This document shows, piece after piece, positions 33,167 to 42,489 of a stretch of DNA of 64,000 nucleotides; positions within the stretch are counted from its first letter, which is position 1; every line of letters begins with the position of its first letter. The notes below the pieces were generated by a model, which did not search any database, had not been told where the DNA came from, and saw nothing but the letters and a program-made list of their open reading frames with translations. A program made the position numbers and the translations under genes. Origin of the DNA: Mucilaginibacter oryzae (GTDB lineage: Bacteria; Bacteroidota; Bacteroidia; Sphingobacteriales; Sphingobacteriaceae); the NCBI RefSeq assembly GCF_003148845.1, contig NZ_QGHA01000006.1:186001-250000 (forward strand), read 5' to 3'.

Positions 33167-34012
33167 ATGAACCAGCAAGTATTTAACTATGTAGCTGTAC
33201 CCACTCAATACGTAGAGGTTGAGGGGATCCGTTACGCTTACAGAAGCCTTGGCAAACCCGGTAAAGTGCCGGTTGTATGCCTGCAGCATTTTACCGGAAC
33301 CCTTGATAACTGGGACCCGGTTATTGTAGATGGGCTTGCAACCGAGCGCCCGGTTATTTTGATAGATAACACCGGCGTAGGTAACTCAGGCGGACAAACC
33401 CCGGATAACGTTTTGGATATGAGCAGGGATGCGATCAAGGTGATAAGCGCTTTAGGGATTCAAAAATGCGATTTGCTTGGCTTTTCGCTGGGTGGCTTCC
33501 TGGCACAGGCCATGACCAGCCTGAAGCCCGAGCTTTTCAGAAAACTCATTATTGTTGGCGCCGCGCCCCAGGGTGCAAAAGCGTTGCATTCATTCCCGCA
33601 GCTGGTTGAAAAAGCCTTCGCGCTACCGCCAAAAGAGCAGTACCTGTTTGTGTTTGCCACAAAATCTGAAAATAGCAGGGCGAAAATAGCGGCCACGCTC
33701 GAGAGGTTATATATCCGGACCGATGATCGTGACCAAAGCGCGACTATGGATGCCATTAAAGCCCAGATCAGCGCCCTGACCCGCTGGGGAACAGACCCGG
33801 TAACAATCGATCTTTCAAAAATTACCCAGCCCGTTTTAATTGTGCAGGGAAGCGACGACGAAATGATGGACAGCGCGGCTTCGCTCGATATGTACAAAAA
33901 ACTACCGCACGCGGTGCTGATTTATTATCCTGACGCCGCGCACGGATCGTTTAACCAGTACCCTGAGCTTTTTGTTGAACAAGCCAACTCATTTCTGAAC
34001 AAATTTGATTAG
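33167..34012 (+). CDS. Alpha/beta hydrolase (serine nucleophile)
   Basis: A 281-residue alpha/beta hydrolase. The nucleophile is in LLGFSLGGFLAQ (serine near 105), the acid in VQGSDDEMMD, and the histidine in YPDAAHGSFNQYPELF. The oxyanion region QHFTGTLDNWDPV resembles 3-oxoadipate enol-lactonase and non-haem chloroperoxidase relatives. No signal peptide. It is divergent from the Asp-type hydrolase operon and has its own terminator. Confidence 0.85.
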   Translation: MNQQVFNYVAVPTQYVEVEGIRYAYRSLGKPGKVPVVCLQHFTGTLDNWDPVIVDGLATERPVILIDNTGVGNSGGQTPDNVLDMSRDAIKVISALGIQKCDLLGFSLGGFLAQAMTSLKPELFRKLIIVGAAPQGAKALHSFPQLVEKAFALPPKEQYLFVFATKSENSRAKIAATLERLYIRTDDRDQSATMDAIKAQISALTRWGTDPVTIDLSKITQPVLIVQGSDDEMMDSAASLDMYKKLPHAVLIYYPDAAHGSFNQYPELFVEQANSFLNKFD

Positions 34013-34024
34013 CGTGTTGCCGTA

Positions 34025-34056
34025 AAATTCCCGGCATGATAGCGCCGGGAATTTTT
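34025..34056 (+). terminator. Terminator after alpha/beta hydrolase
   Basis: AAATTCCCGGC (34025-34035) and GCCGGGAATTT (34044-34054) form an 11-bp stem followed by T residues. Confidence 0.85.
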
Positions 34057-34256
34057 AAAATGGACTTAAAAGCAAACCCTTTTATAAATAATTTTATTGA
34101 AATAAGGACTAACCCAGGTCTTTAAGGTGATACGTGTAGCTTCCGGGAGGATCCGGATAAAGCTACCGGCAACCATTTTCGAAATCGACATTCCCGATCA
34201 TTACCGGCAGGTATATAGGTAATTCCTTTTTTTGAGTATTTTAGAGGTGACTATCT

Positions 34257-36884
34257 ATGTTCGCGTTACGCGGTTATTTAATGATGCCAACAAAATTTGA
34301 TTATCTCAAACGTGTACTTACCTGTAACCAACAAAAAAAAGGGTTTAAACTGCTATGCGGCACCCTTTTATTGTTGTTTACCGGCATTTGTGCGCTGGCG
34401 CAAAACACCACATCATCCCTTGCGGTAAAACTGGAAGATGAAACAGAAGCCTTTAGCCTGTTAAAGAAGGCAGCTGGAATGCCGGAAGATACCAATCGTG
34501 TTAATTTACTCATTAAAGCCGCACATATTTACTGGCATCAAAGAACCGCGGATAACCATGGCGTTGATAGTTGCTATCTATACGCAAAACAGGCTTACGC
34601 CCTCAGCCTCAAAATCAACTATGTTACCGGGCGCAGCGAAGCCGCATTTTTGCTATGTAAGGTTTACACCAAAAAAAACACCGTTGAACCGGCCCTTATT
34701 CTAGCCCGGAAAGCCTACGGCGAACTCCGGGCCAGGTTACTGTTATCCATTGCCGAACATTATGCTTTTGATTTCGAGCCGGGTCAGAAAGAATTCGTTT
34801 TGGCTGTTCCGCTTATTGACGAAGCCAGGCGTACCGCCCGGGCAAGCCGCTCAGATCTGTGGCAGGATGAATGCAGTATCCTTACCGGTAAATACCAGCT
34901 AAAACTTGGAAACGTAAGCAATGCAAAAGCCGCTTTTATGGAGGTGGTAAACGCGGCCCATAGACAAAAAAATTACGCGAGGGAAGCCAACGGATGGTCG
35001 ATGTTGGGCAACAGGATGCCCGAAGACGACAGCACCTTCAGAAACAACATTTATTACCATGAACAGGCCGTAAAATATTACCTGCTTGCCGGGCAAAAAA
35101 AAGACGCAGCCTACAGCCTGAGAGACCTCGCGATCGTCAATGGTAACTATAACCAGTCCGACTCGTCAGAACAACAGTTGTTAAGGTGTGTCTCGTTGCT
35201 GAAATCAGTAAACGAGAGAATTTCGATCATGACCTATACAACCCTTGCCGATTTTTACAGGATTAATGGCAAATATGATAAAGCCTTAGCATATGCATTT
35301 GAAGCATTGAATGTTAAAAACGACAACCAACTCAATAAGCTGAATACCTACATCGTACTCGGCAGGATATATCATTTGCTGAAATCATACCCTGAGGCGC
35401 TCAAATATTATACAATAGTGTTTAATTACGCGAGAGGAAAAAACTGGCCCTACCAATATTCTTTAGCGACAGATATTGCCCACGTAACAGCCGAATCGGG
35501 AGAACCGCAAAAAGCGTTAAATTTTTTATCCGGTTTTAATAAAACGTCACCGCCCGTTTTAGCCAATTTCAAGCAATTGGTGGCGGCAACCTTTGCCGAT
35601 ATCTATAACCAGATTGGGGATTATAAAAAGGCCGAAAGCTTTTATCTAAAGATGCTAAGCTATAACGCCGCAGTTATTGCAGAAAACAAAAAAAACTTAG
35701 ACCGCATTAACACAACGCTTTCGGGTGCCGCCGGTTATTACACTATCGGTAAGTTTTATATCCAAAGAAAAGAATATAAAAAAGCAAAAGGCTACCTTTT
35801 ACAATCACTTCAAAGCCAGCAATATATAGATGCGGAGCAGAAAATAGATACCGACCATCTCTTATTCAAGGCCGATTCGGCATTGGGTAATTACCTTTCT
35901 GCCATACGCCATTTTGAAAGGCAAAAAACCTTGTACGACTCTGTAAACAGCGTTGCCAAAAGCAGGCAGATCTCAGAACTGAATTTAAAATACGAAACAG
36001 CAAAGCGGTTAAAGGATATCAAAGACCTGCAAAACAACCAGTTGATACAGAAAGCCAAATTACAACGCGCCGATTTTATAAGGAACATTATTTTAGGGGG
36101 CGCCGTGATGTTCCTGCTGCTGGCGTTACTGGCCTACAACGGTTACCGCAGCAAGAAAAAAGCTAACGTTAAGATTACCGCGCAGCGCGAAGAGATCAGG
36201 CTGCAATACCAAACCCTGCAGCAGTTACTGGCAGAAAAAGATAATTTTATAAAAGAAAAAGACTGGCTGCTAAAAGAAATTCATCACCGGGTTAAAAACA
36301 ACCTGCAAATTGTAATGAGCCTGTTGAGCACCCAATCGGCATATTTACAAAATGACGATGCCATTGAAGCGATTCTTGAAAGCGAAAACCGCGTACAGTC
36401 AATAGCCCTTATTCATCAAAAGCTTTACAATAGCGATAACCTGGCCAGTATCAGCATGCCGGATTATACCGCCGATCTTATCCTGCAACTATCCCGCGCG
36501 TTTGACACCCCGGCCCGAAAAATAAAGATACTGTATAACATAGAAGATATATTTATCGACCTTTCGCAGGCTGTACCCCTGGGCCTTGTATTGAACGAAG
36601 CCATCACCAATTCCATAAAATACGCTTTTGGCCCGGCCGGAGGCGAAATATCGGTCACTTTTAAGCGCACTAACCCTGGTTTAGCTTTGTTATCAGTTGC
36701 AGATAACGGTAAAGGCTTACCCCCCGACTTTAATATAAGCTCAACCAACTCGCTCGGAATGGAAATGATGCAGGGCTTAAGTAAGCAATTGAAAGGAACG
36801 ATCAGGATTGAAACAAGATCAGGCACGCTGATACAAATGGAGTTTGAATTGATGCCTACTTTGCAAAAGTTCGTGAGCGCGTAA
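34257..36884 (+). CDS. TPR-repeat HisKA_2 sensor histidine kinase
   Basis: An 875-residue sensor. Signal-anchor or signal peptide at about 36-52 (KLLCGTLLLLFTGICALAQ), a long periplasmic array of tetratricopeptide repeats (about 70-570), a transmembrane helix at 606-627 (FIRNIILGGAVMFLLLALLAY), a coiled coil, then HisKA_2 with KEIHHRVKNNLQIVMSLLS (about 674-690) and a HATPase domain with LNEAITNSIKYAF and DNGKGLPP. The start may be ATG 34257, 34281 or 34284. No response regulator gene is adjacent, so the partner is encoded elsewhere. The signal probably comes through a protein bound by the TPR array. Confidence 0.92.
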   Translation: MFALRGYLMMPTKFDYLKRVLTCNQQKKGFKLLCGTLLLLFTGICALAQNTTSSLAVKLEDETEAFSLLKKAAGMPEDTNRVNLLIKAAHIYWHQRTADNHGVDSCYLYAKQAYALSLKINYVTGRSEAAFLLCKVYTKKNTVEPALILARKAYGELRARLLLSIAEHYAFDFEPGQKEFVLAVPLIDEARRTARASRSDLWQDECSILTGKYQLKLGNVSNAKAAFMEVVNAAHRQKNYAREANGWSMLGNRMPEDDSTFRNNIYYHEQAVKYYLLAGQKKDAAYSLRDLAIVNGNYNQSDSSEQQLLRCVSLLKSVNERISIMTYTTLADFYRINGKYDKALAYAFEALNVKNDNQLNKLNTYIVLGRIYHLLKSYPEALKYYTIVFNYARGKNWPYQYSLATDIAHVTAESGEPQKALNFLSGFNKTSPPVLANFKQLVAATFADIYNQIGDYKKAESFYLKMLSYNAAVIAENKKNLDRINTTLSGAAGYYTIGKFYIQRKEYKKAKGYLLQSLQSQQYIDAEQKIDTDHLLFKADSALGNYLSAIRHFERQKTLYDSVNSVAKSRQISELNLKYETAKRLKDIKDLQNNQLIQKAKLQRADFIRNIILGGAVMFLLLALLAYNGYRSKKKANVKITAQREEIRLQYQTLQQLLAEKDNFIKEKDWLLKEIHHRVKNNLQIVMSLLSTQSAYLQNDDAIEAILESENRVQSIALIHQKLYNSDNLASISMPDYTADLILQLSRAFDTPARKIKILYNIEDIFIDLSQAVPLGLVLNEAITNSIKYAFGPAGGEISVTFKRTNPGLALLSVADNGKGLPPDFNISSTNSLGMEMMQGLSKQLKGTIRIETRSGTLIQMEFELMPTLQKFVSA

Positions 36885-37107
36885 TCGTTGTCCGGCTCTA
36901 TTTTTAATACGATTTTCTTTCCCCTAAAGGTATGCTTACTTTCTGTTTGCTGCGGGAACAATTATTAACGGTATACGGTATTTGGCGTCGCGAATAACTG
37001 TTTTAACGATATTTAGTAACCTCGCATTCTACAAAAACCCATAAATCACTAAAAAACAAATAGTTAAAATTTGGCTTACGGATTGAATAAGTGGAAATAA
37101 AATTAAT

Positions 37108-38157
37108 ATGAAAACTAAAATGACTCCACTTTTCAAAAAATCAATGCTTGCCATCCTGGTGGTAGCAGGCTCATTAAGCGCCAGGGCACAGGTTGCAGAC
37201 TTTTCAACCGACGAACATTTAAGTCCTGAAGTTCGTACCTTTTTAAAGGGATTAAACAATGGCGGCCCTGGTTTGGAAACCATGAAGCCTGCCGATGCCA
37301 GGCTTGTGCTGGTTAATGCACAGGCTGCAGCCAAAGTTGATTACTCGGGCATCACCGAATCAGAAAAAACCATACAGGCAGACAACTTCAATATCAAATT
37401 AAATATTGTAAGGCCAGCCGGTGTAAAAGGCGTATTGCCGGTATTTATTTTTATACACGGCGGTGGCTGGGTGCTGGGCGACTACCCTACTCATAAACGC
37501 ATGGTAAGAGACCTGGTTGTTGGTTCGGGCGCTGTAGGCGTATTTGTTAATTATACGCGTACGCCGGATGCCCAGTTTCCAAGGGCTATTGATGAAATTT
37601 ACGCGGCATTAAACTGGGTTGCAAAAAACGGCGCTGAGATTAATGTGGATGGCAAACGTCTTGCTGTTGTGGGTAACAGCGTAGGCGGTAACATGACGGC
37701 CGTAATGTCGCTGATGTCTAAAGAACGCAAAGGCCCGGAAATTAAGGTGGCTGTAATGATGTGGCCGATAGTTGACGCCGACTTCAATACAACTTCTTAC
37801 CAATTATATGGAGCAGACAGGTTCCTTACCACTCCGCTTATGAAGTGGATGTATGATATGTATATCCCTGATCCTGAAAAACGCAAAAACATCCTTGCTT
37901 CGCCCCTGCAGGCTACCGTAGAACAACTGAAAGGTTTACCTCCTACACTTATCCAGGTGGCCGAAAATGATGTATTGAGAGACGAAGGCGAAGCTTACGG
38001 ACGCAAGTTACTTGAAGCCGGGGTAAAAGCTACAACAGTAAGGTATAACGGTGTGATCCATGATTTTGGTTTACTAAACGGCCTTGCGACTATTCCGCAA
38101 ACCCAGGAACTTTTTTTACAAGCCTCTGCCGAACTGAAAAAATATCTTGCTAAGTAA
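37108..38157 (+). CDS. Secreted alpha/beta hydrolase (HSL-like esterase)
   Basis: A 349-residue esterase/lipase of the hormone-sensitive lipase family. Signal peptide to about residue 28 (LAILVVAGSLSARAQ), oxyanion motif FIHGGGWVLGD (about 117-127), nucleophile GNSVGGN (serine near 193), acid in VAENDVLRDEGEAY and histidine in VIHDFGLL. Exported to the periplasm or outside; acyl-ester substrate unknown. It stands alone between a sensor kinase and its own strong terminator. Confidence 0.9.
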   Translation: MKTKMTPLFKKSMLAILVVAGSLSARAQVADFSTDEHLSPEVRTFLKGLNNGGPGLETMKPADARLVLVNAQAAAKVDYSGITESEKTIQADNFNIKLNIVRPAGVKGVLPVFIFIHGGGWVLGDYPTHKRMVRDLVVGSGAVGVFVNYTRTPDAQFPRAIDEIYAALNWVAKNGAEINVDGKRLAVVGNSVGGNMTAVMSLMSKERKGPEIKVAVMMWPIVDADFNTTSYQLYGADRFLTTPLMKWMYDMYIPDPEKRKNILASPLQATVEQLKGLPPTLIQVAENDVLRDEGEAYGRKLLEAGVKATTVRYNGVIHDFGLLNGLATIPQTQELFLQASAELKKYLAK

Positions 38158-38181
38158 ATCAACCGTTTAGCAGGCATATTG

Positions 38182-38211
38182 ACAGCCGGGCCCTGGTCCG
38201 GCTGTTTTTTT
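38182..38211 (+). terminator. Terminator after secreted esterase
   Basis: ACAGCCGG (38182-38189) and CCGGCTGT (38198-38204 plus base) form an 8-bp stem followed by seven or eight T. Confidence 0.9.
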
Positions 38212-38259
38212 GAAAATAACCCAGGCGATTGGATGAATGTTTAAACCCTTCGGGTTAAA

Positions 38260-38976
38260 CTACGCCGCGTTCGAAATATATTTCACCAAACTCCTTTTAG
38301 CTACCGGCAGCAGTGTTTGCTCAAGCGGAAAGCTGATATCAGTATATAAATAATATACCGCCGGATTAGGCATAAACTTATTGCGGTTAATAAGGCGCAG
38401 CTTGATGTTTTGCGGTGTATTGCTGATGCTATGCTCGTAAGTATCTACAAAACTTACATTAATGCCCCGGTACTTATCGTCTTTACCTTCAAAAATGGTG
38501 ATCTGATATTCGTAAATGAAGTTTGTTGGTTCATTGCCGTTTCTTAACGAAAAATAACCATGATAGGGCATCAACGGCATTATTCCCACCGGATCGATAT
38601 TGAGGTGGCTTTCTACAAAATCGTAGATCTCCATGCCGGTCCTGATAGCGGGATCCATTTTCTTAAGCGCATAGCCGATAATCCGCTCAATTTCCTGCAT
38701 GCTCTGATCGTCGGTAATAATTTTCTGGTACGTAAGTTTTACAGCCTCTATATCGGCCTGGGTAAGGCGCTGCGGGAAGGCCTGCTGCAATAACGATTTA
38801 TTTTTTTTAAACTCAATAAGGTTATTGTAGTGGAAAATTAAATCCGCCAGGTTGGGGTACAGCCTGCTTTTATCAAAATGGCGGTTAATTTCCTTCAGGT
38901 AACTTAATAGCATATATCGTTTATGCTCAAAATCAATATGCCCCTCAATAAACCAGTTAGTTCCTAATTGACTCAT
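38260..38976 (-). CDS. Conserved protein of unknown function
   Basis: A 238-residue soluble protein, starting MSQLGTNWFIEGHIDFEHKR. It has an N-terminal helical part (to about 120, with RLTQADIEAVKLTYQKII) and a beta-rich C-terminal part (YEYQITIFEGKDDKYRGINV). No motif of known activity is visible. The same gene appears conserved beside the RsmI-like methyltransferase in related Bacteroidota (impression, not tested), and here is divergent from it with a 54-base gap. Confidence 0.7.
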   Translation of the reverse strand: MSQLGTNWFIEGHIDFEHKRYMLLSYLKEINRHFDKSRLYPNLADLIFHYNNLIEFKKNKSLLQQAFPQRLTQADIEAVKLTYQKIITDDQSMQEIERIIGYALKKMDPAIRTGMEIYDFVESHLNIDPVGIMPLMPYHGYFSLRNGNEPTNFIYEYQITIFEGKDDKYRGINVSFVDTYEHSISNTPQNIKLRLINRNKFMPNPAVYYLYTDISFPLEQTLLPVAKRSLVKYISNAA

Positions 38977-39030
38977 TTTATTGCCTCCTTTTGATAGCTT
39001 AAATTAACCAAAAAACACCAACTTTGCAAT

Positions 39031-39747
39031 ATGCCCTATGGAACGCTTTATTTAATTCCCGTACCGCTGGCCAACGAAGCGGCAGCCAAATCATTTACAC
39101 CCTACCTGGTTGATACGATTAACAGTATTAAAGAGTACATTGTTGAAAATGAAAAAACCGCCCGCCGCTTTTTAAAGGAGGCCGGTTTAACAACACCGCA
39201 AAGCGAGCTCATTATTCATGATTATGGCAAGCATAACCGCGATATGAGCAAAGCCGATTTTTTTAAGGGGTTGCAGGCGGGGAATAATGTAGGCCTCATG
39301 AGCGAAGCCGGCTGCCCCGGTGTAGCCGACCCGGGAGCCGAGATTGTTGATAAAGCCCACCGCATGGGTATCAGGGTGGTACCATTAGTGGGGCCGAGCT
39401 CTGTCCTGCTGGCACTGATGGCCTCGGGGTTTAGCGGGCAAAGCTTTACTTTTCACGGCTACCTGCCCATTGATAAGCTTCTGCGCGCCAAAAAAATTAA
39501 GGAACTGGAAAGCCAGGCCATTAAGCTTGATCAAACGCAGTTGTTTATTGAAACCCCATTTCGCAATAACCCCATGCTGGAGGAGATCCTGAAAACGGCC
39601 AACCCGAAAACCAAACTCTGCATCGCTGCTGATCTGACTGCCGCCACCGAGTTTGTGCAGACCAAAACCATTGCCGACTGGCAAAAAAAAGTACCCGACC
39701 TGCACAAGCGGCCAACTATATTTTTAATATACCACGGCAATAAATGA
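39031..39747 (+). CDS. SAM-dependent methyltransferase, tetrapyrrole methylase family (RsmI-like)
   Basis: A 238-residue protein related to RsmI, the 16S rRNA C1402 2'-O-methyltransferase. Visible motifs are LYLIPVPLAN at the N-terminus, MSEAGCPGVADPGAEIV (about 90-106), VPLVGPSSVLLALMASGFSG (about 118-137) and FIETPFRNN. It is shorter than canonical RsmI (about 280), lacking the C-terminal part, so it is probably the Bacteroidota paralogue; an rRNA role is inferred, not shown. Its last four bases overlap the start of the monooxygenase gene (ATGA). Confidence 0.75.
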   Translation: MPYGTLYLIPVPLANEAAAKSFTPYLVDTINSIKEYIVENEKTARRFLKEAGLTTPQSELIIHDYGKHNRDMSKADFFKGLQAGNNVGLMSEAGCPGVADPGAEIVDKAHRMGIRVVPLVGPSSVLLALMASGFSGQSFTFHGYLPIDKLLRAKKIKELESQAIKLDQTQLFIETPFRNNPMLEEILKTANPKTKLCIAADLTAATEFVQTKTIADWQKKVPDLHKRPTIFLIYHGNK

Positions 39748-41348
39748 CCATCACCCAACAGCATACCGAGGTATTTATTGTTGGCGCCGGACCGTCAGGT
39801 TTAATGATGGCAGCCCAGCTTTTGCGTTATGGTGTGCAGCCGCTTATTATTGATAGCAGGCAGGGGCCAACCAGCCACTCCAAAGCGCTGGCTGTACAGG
39901 CCCGCTCACTCGAAATTTACCGGCAGATGGGTGTGGTGGATAAAATTTTGGCCGAAGGGAAGCAGGCCGGAGGCGCTAAGTTCAATAATGAAGGCGCCGA
40001 AACAGCTACCCTAACGTTGGCAAACGTTGGCGAAGGGCAAACGCCGTACCCTTTTATCCAGATGTACCCGCAAAGCAAAAACGAGCGCCTGTTGCTTGAT
40101 TTTTTAACGCTGAACTGCTGTCCGGTTTACTGGGATACTACACTGGTATCATTCAGCCAAAATAAAGGCGGGCTTGGCCTGCAACTGCAAACCGGTAACC
40201 AATTACAAAACATAGCCTGCAACTGGCTTATCGGGGCCGATGGCGCGCATAGCGCCGTGCGCAAGCAGCTTAATATCCCTTTTAACGGCGATACATACCC
40301 ACACCAGTTTTACCTGGCCGATATTAAAATAGCTAACAAGCTGGGTAATGATGTGGATCTTTTTTTATCCAAACAAGGCTTTGCCGGGTTCTTCCCGATG
40401 CCCGATGAAGATAATTACAGGGTGGTAGGTAACCTGCCCGAAAGCTTTGATCATAAGGAAAACCTGCAGATAGAAGATATTTTGCCGCACCTTGAAGCGG
40501 TAATGCACCAACCGTTGCGTATTGAACAGGTTAACTGGTTTACCACCTACAAACTGCACCAACGTAAAGCCGAAAAATTTAGGGAGCAGCGTTGCTTTTT
40601 GATTGGTGACGCGGCGCATATCCACTCGCCGGTTGGCGGCCAGGGTATGAACACCGGTTTGCAGGATGCCTATAACCTGGCCTGGAAACTGGCTGGCGTG
40701 GTTAACAACCAGCTTCAGGAAAACATTTTAGAAAGCTACGCCGCCGAACGGATGCCCGTAGCCAAGGAGCTGCTTAGCACAACCGACAGATTGTTTAAAA
40801 TTATCCTTTCGCAAAACTGGTTTATCAGCCTTTTAAAACATTGGCTGTTGCCTGTTTTATTGAAATGGGCCTGGGCAAAACCCAAACTGCGCGATCTGTT
40901 TTTTAAGCGCGTATCGCAAACAGGTATCAGTTACCGCGACAGCCAGATCAGTCTGCACCTGAGCCAGTCGACCCGGATCAAAGCCGGCGACAGGCTCCCC
41001 TACCTCAAGGTGTTCGACGAGAAACGCCAGCAGGAAACCGACCTGCACGAATGGTGCGCCAAGCCCGGTTTCACGCTCATCTGCCTCGGCAAACTTAAAG
41101 AACTCGACCTGTTTACCGTTGCCAAATGGATCACCCAGAAATACGGCGCCAATCTTAACTTTTTCTACCTGCCGCCATCAGCCAGAAACCAACATATTTT
41201 TGATGCCTTCGATATCAGGGAAGGCCAGAAGAAGGCGCTCATTATTCGCCCCGATATGCACATCGGTTTTCTGAATGATGTGGTAGATATTGATATGATG
41301 GATAATTATTTACTGAACGTGGTGCGTTTTTTGAAGTCGGAAGCCTGA
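39744..41348 (+). CDS. FAD-dependent monooxygenase (phenol hydroxylase-like)
   Basis: A 534-residue class A flavin monooxygenase. FAD-binding VGAGPSGLMMAAQL (about 11-24), the DG-motif NWLIGADGAHSAVRKQL (about 155-171) and the GD-motif LIGDAAHIHSPVGGQGMN (about 290-307) are complete, followed by a thioredoxin-like C-terminal domain as in TfdB/PheA and MhpA relatives. Hydroxylates aromatic or polyketide-like substrates with NAD(P)H and oxygen. It overlaps the methyltransferase gene by four bases and may be cotranscribed by chance. Its last codons lie within a 14-bp tandem repeat. Confidence 0.9.
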   Translation: MTITQQHTEVFIVGAGPSGLMMAAQLLRYGVQPLIIDSRQGPTSHSKALAVQARSLEIYRQMGVVDKILAEGKQAGGAKFNNEGAETATLTLANVGEGQTPYPFIQMYPQSKNERLLLDFLTLNCCPVYWDTTLVSFSQNKGGLGLQLQTGNQLQNIACNWLIGADGAHSAVRKQLNIPFNGDTYPHQFYLADIKIANKLGNDVDLFLSKQGFAGFFPMPDEDNYRVVGNLPESFDHKENLQIEDILPHLEAVMHQPLRIEQVNWFTTYKLHQRKAEKFREQRCFLIGDAAHIHSPVGGQGMNTGLQDAYNLAWKLAGVVNNQLQENILESYAAERMPVAKELLSTTDRLFKIILSQNWFISLLKHWLLPVLLKWAWAKPKLRDLFFKRVSQTGISYRDSQISLHLSQSTRIKAGDRLPYLKVFDEKRQQETDLHEWCAKPGFTLICLGKLKELDLFTVAKWITQKYGANLNFFYLPPSARNQHIFDAFDIREGQKKALIIRPDMHIGFLNDVVDIDMMDNYLLNVVRFLKSEA

Positions 41349-41388
41349 AATCAGAAGCCTGAAGTCGGAAGTTTAAAGTCGAAAGTCT
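41333..41388. repeat. 14-bp tandem repeat, four imperfect copies
   Basis: Units GAAGTCGGAAGCCT, GAAATCAGAAGCCT, GAAGTCGGAAGTTT and AAAGTCGAAAGTCT follow in series. The first contains the last codons and the stop of the monooxygenase gene, so the repeat has grown into, or out of, the coding end. Confidence 0.85.
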
Positions 41389-41750
41389 GAAATAATTTGT
41401 TCCAGCTAAATACTTTTAAAAAAGCGCCTGCATGTACCACACATACAGACGCTACTATCGCAACTATTATGAAAAAGGGTATTAAAACAATTAATGGGGT
41501 TCAATAATTGATTTAATGGCATAAAGATGCGTTTACAGGTCTGGGCCTGCAATGATGTGTCGATAAACAGTGGGTTTGTATGGGTAAAACAACCGGGGGC
41601 GCTGTTTTGAGTTGGTTATGGATAGTTCAATAAACTCTTCTAAACCGCAATTTTTTAAAAATACTTTGTTTGTCCGTTACTAAATTCTTAAAATTCAGTT
41701 CAAACTAATTCTGCTAATCCTAAAATTCTGTTAAATTCTGATTCAGACGA
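41349..41750. other. Intergenic region between convergent genes
   Basis: No gene is seen. Contents are the tandem repeat (to 41388), a minus-strand terminator-like hairpin (41423-41453), and AT-rich sequence with scattered AATTCTG words before the end of rnc. Confidence 0.5.
41417..41453 (-). terminator. Probable terminator of acpP-fabF-rnc operon
   Basis: On the minus strand AGCGTCTGTATGT (41453-41441) pairs with ACATGCAGGCGCT (41435-41423), 11 Watson-Crick pairs plus two G-T, followed by TTTTTT. It lies about 300 bases after the rnc stop. Confidence 0.55.
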
Positions 41751-42476
41751 TTATATCCCCAGCGCCTCACAAGCTTTCTCAGCAGCAAGCTTTTCAGCGT
41801 TTTTCTTGCTGAATTCTTTGCCCGATCCCATTACTTCGCCATCAATATTGGCTTGTACGGTAAAAAGTTTAGTGCTTTCGCCATCCTGGTTGGTTACCAG
41901 TTCAAAAATGATATCACGGCCATGGCGCTGGCACCATTCAATAAGCTTGCTTTTGAAATTGGTTTCCGTTTGCTCCAGTGTATGGATATCAATATGGGGT
42001 TTAATGATGTGGTTGATCAGGAAGTTTTTGGTAAAATCGTAACCCTTATCAAGGTATACGGCACCAACAAGGGCTTCAAAAGCGTCGCCCAATAATGATC
42101 CCTGCCTGCTTGAGTTCAGCATACGGTGATCATACTCAATCAGTTTATCAAAACCGAGCTTTTTGCCAAGCGCGTTGAGGTTTACGCGGCTTACTATTTT
42201 TGAGCGTAACTCGGTAAGGAAACCCTCATCTTCATAAGGGTATAATTTAAAAAGCACTTCGGCAATAACGCTGCCCAGCACGGCATCGCCCAAAAATTCA
42301 AGGCGTTCGTTACTGTTTTTTACCCCTTTCTTAATATTTTGCGCAACCGATTTGTGGCGAAAGGCCATTCGGTATAAAGACAAATTGCCCGGCACAAAGC
42401 CGAGCAAATTCTTCAATATTTTAACATATTTCCGGTTAGGGGATATATACAGTTTGTATAACCGACTGATAGGCAT
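41751..42476 (-). CDS. rnc: Ribonuclease III
   Basis: A 241-residue double-strand RNA endonuclease, used in rRNA processing. The signature NERLEFLGDAVLGSVIAE (about 56-73) and second acidic motif GDAFEALVGAVYLDKGY (about 128-144) are intact, and a dsRNA-binding domain fills the C-terminus (about 170-241; MGSGKEFSKKNAEKLAAEKA). The frame includes a TTG at 42479; ATG 42476 is chosen. It is the third gene of acpP-fabF-rnc, 13 bases after fabF, a conserved order. Confidence 0.96.
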   Translation of the reverse strand: MPISRLYKLYISPNRKYVKILKNLLGFVPGNLSLYRMAFRHKSVAQNIKKGVKNSNERLEFLGDAVLGSVIAEVLFKLYPYEDEGFLTELRSKIVSRVNLNALGKKLGFDKLIEYDHRMLNSSRQGSLLGDAFEALVGAVYLDKGYDFTKNFLINHIIKPHIDIHTLEQTETNFKSKLIEWCQRHGRDIIFELVTNQDGESTKLFTVQANIDGEVMGSGKEFSKKNAEKLAAEKACEALGI

Positions 42477-42489
42477 CAAATTACCACAA

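Noticed and set aside
41333..41388. CRISPR array from the 14-bp tandem repeats
   Set aside because: Units are contiguous with no spacers and diverge; it is a simple tandem repeat.
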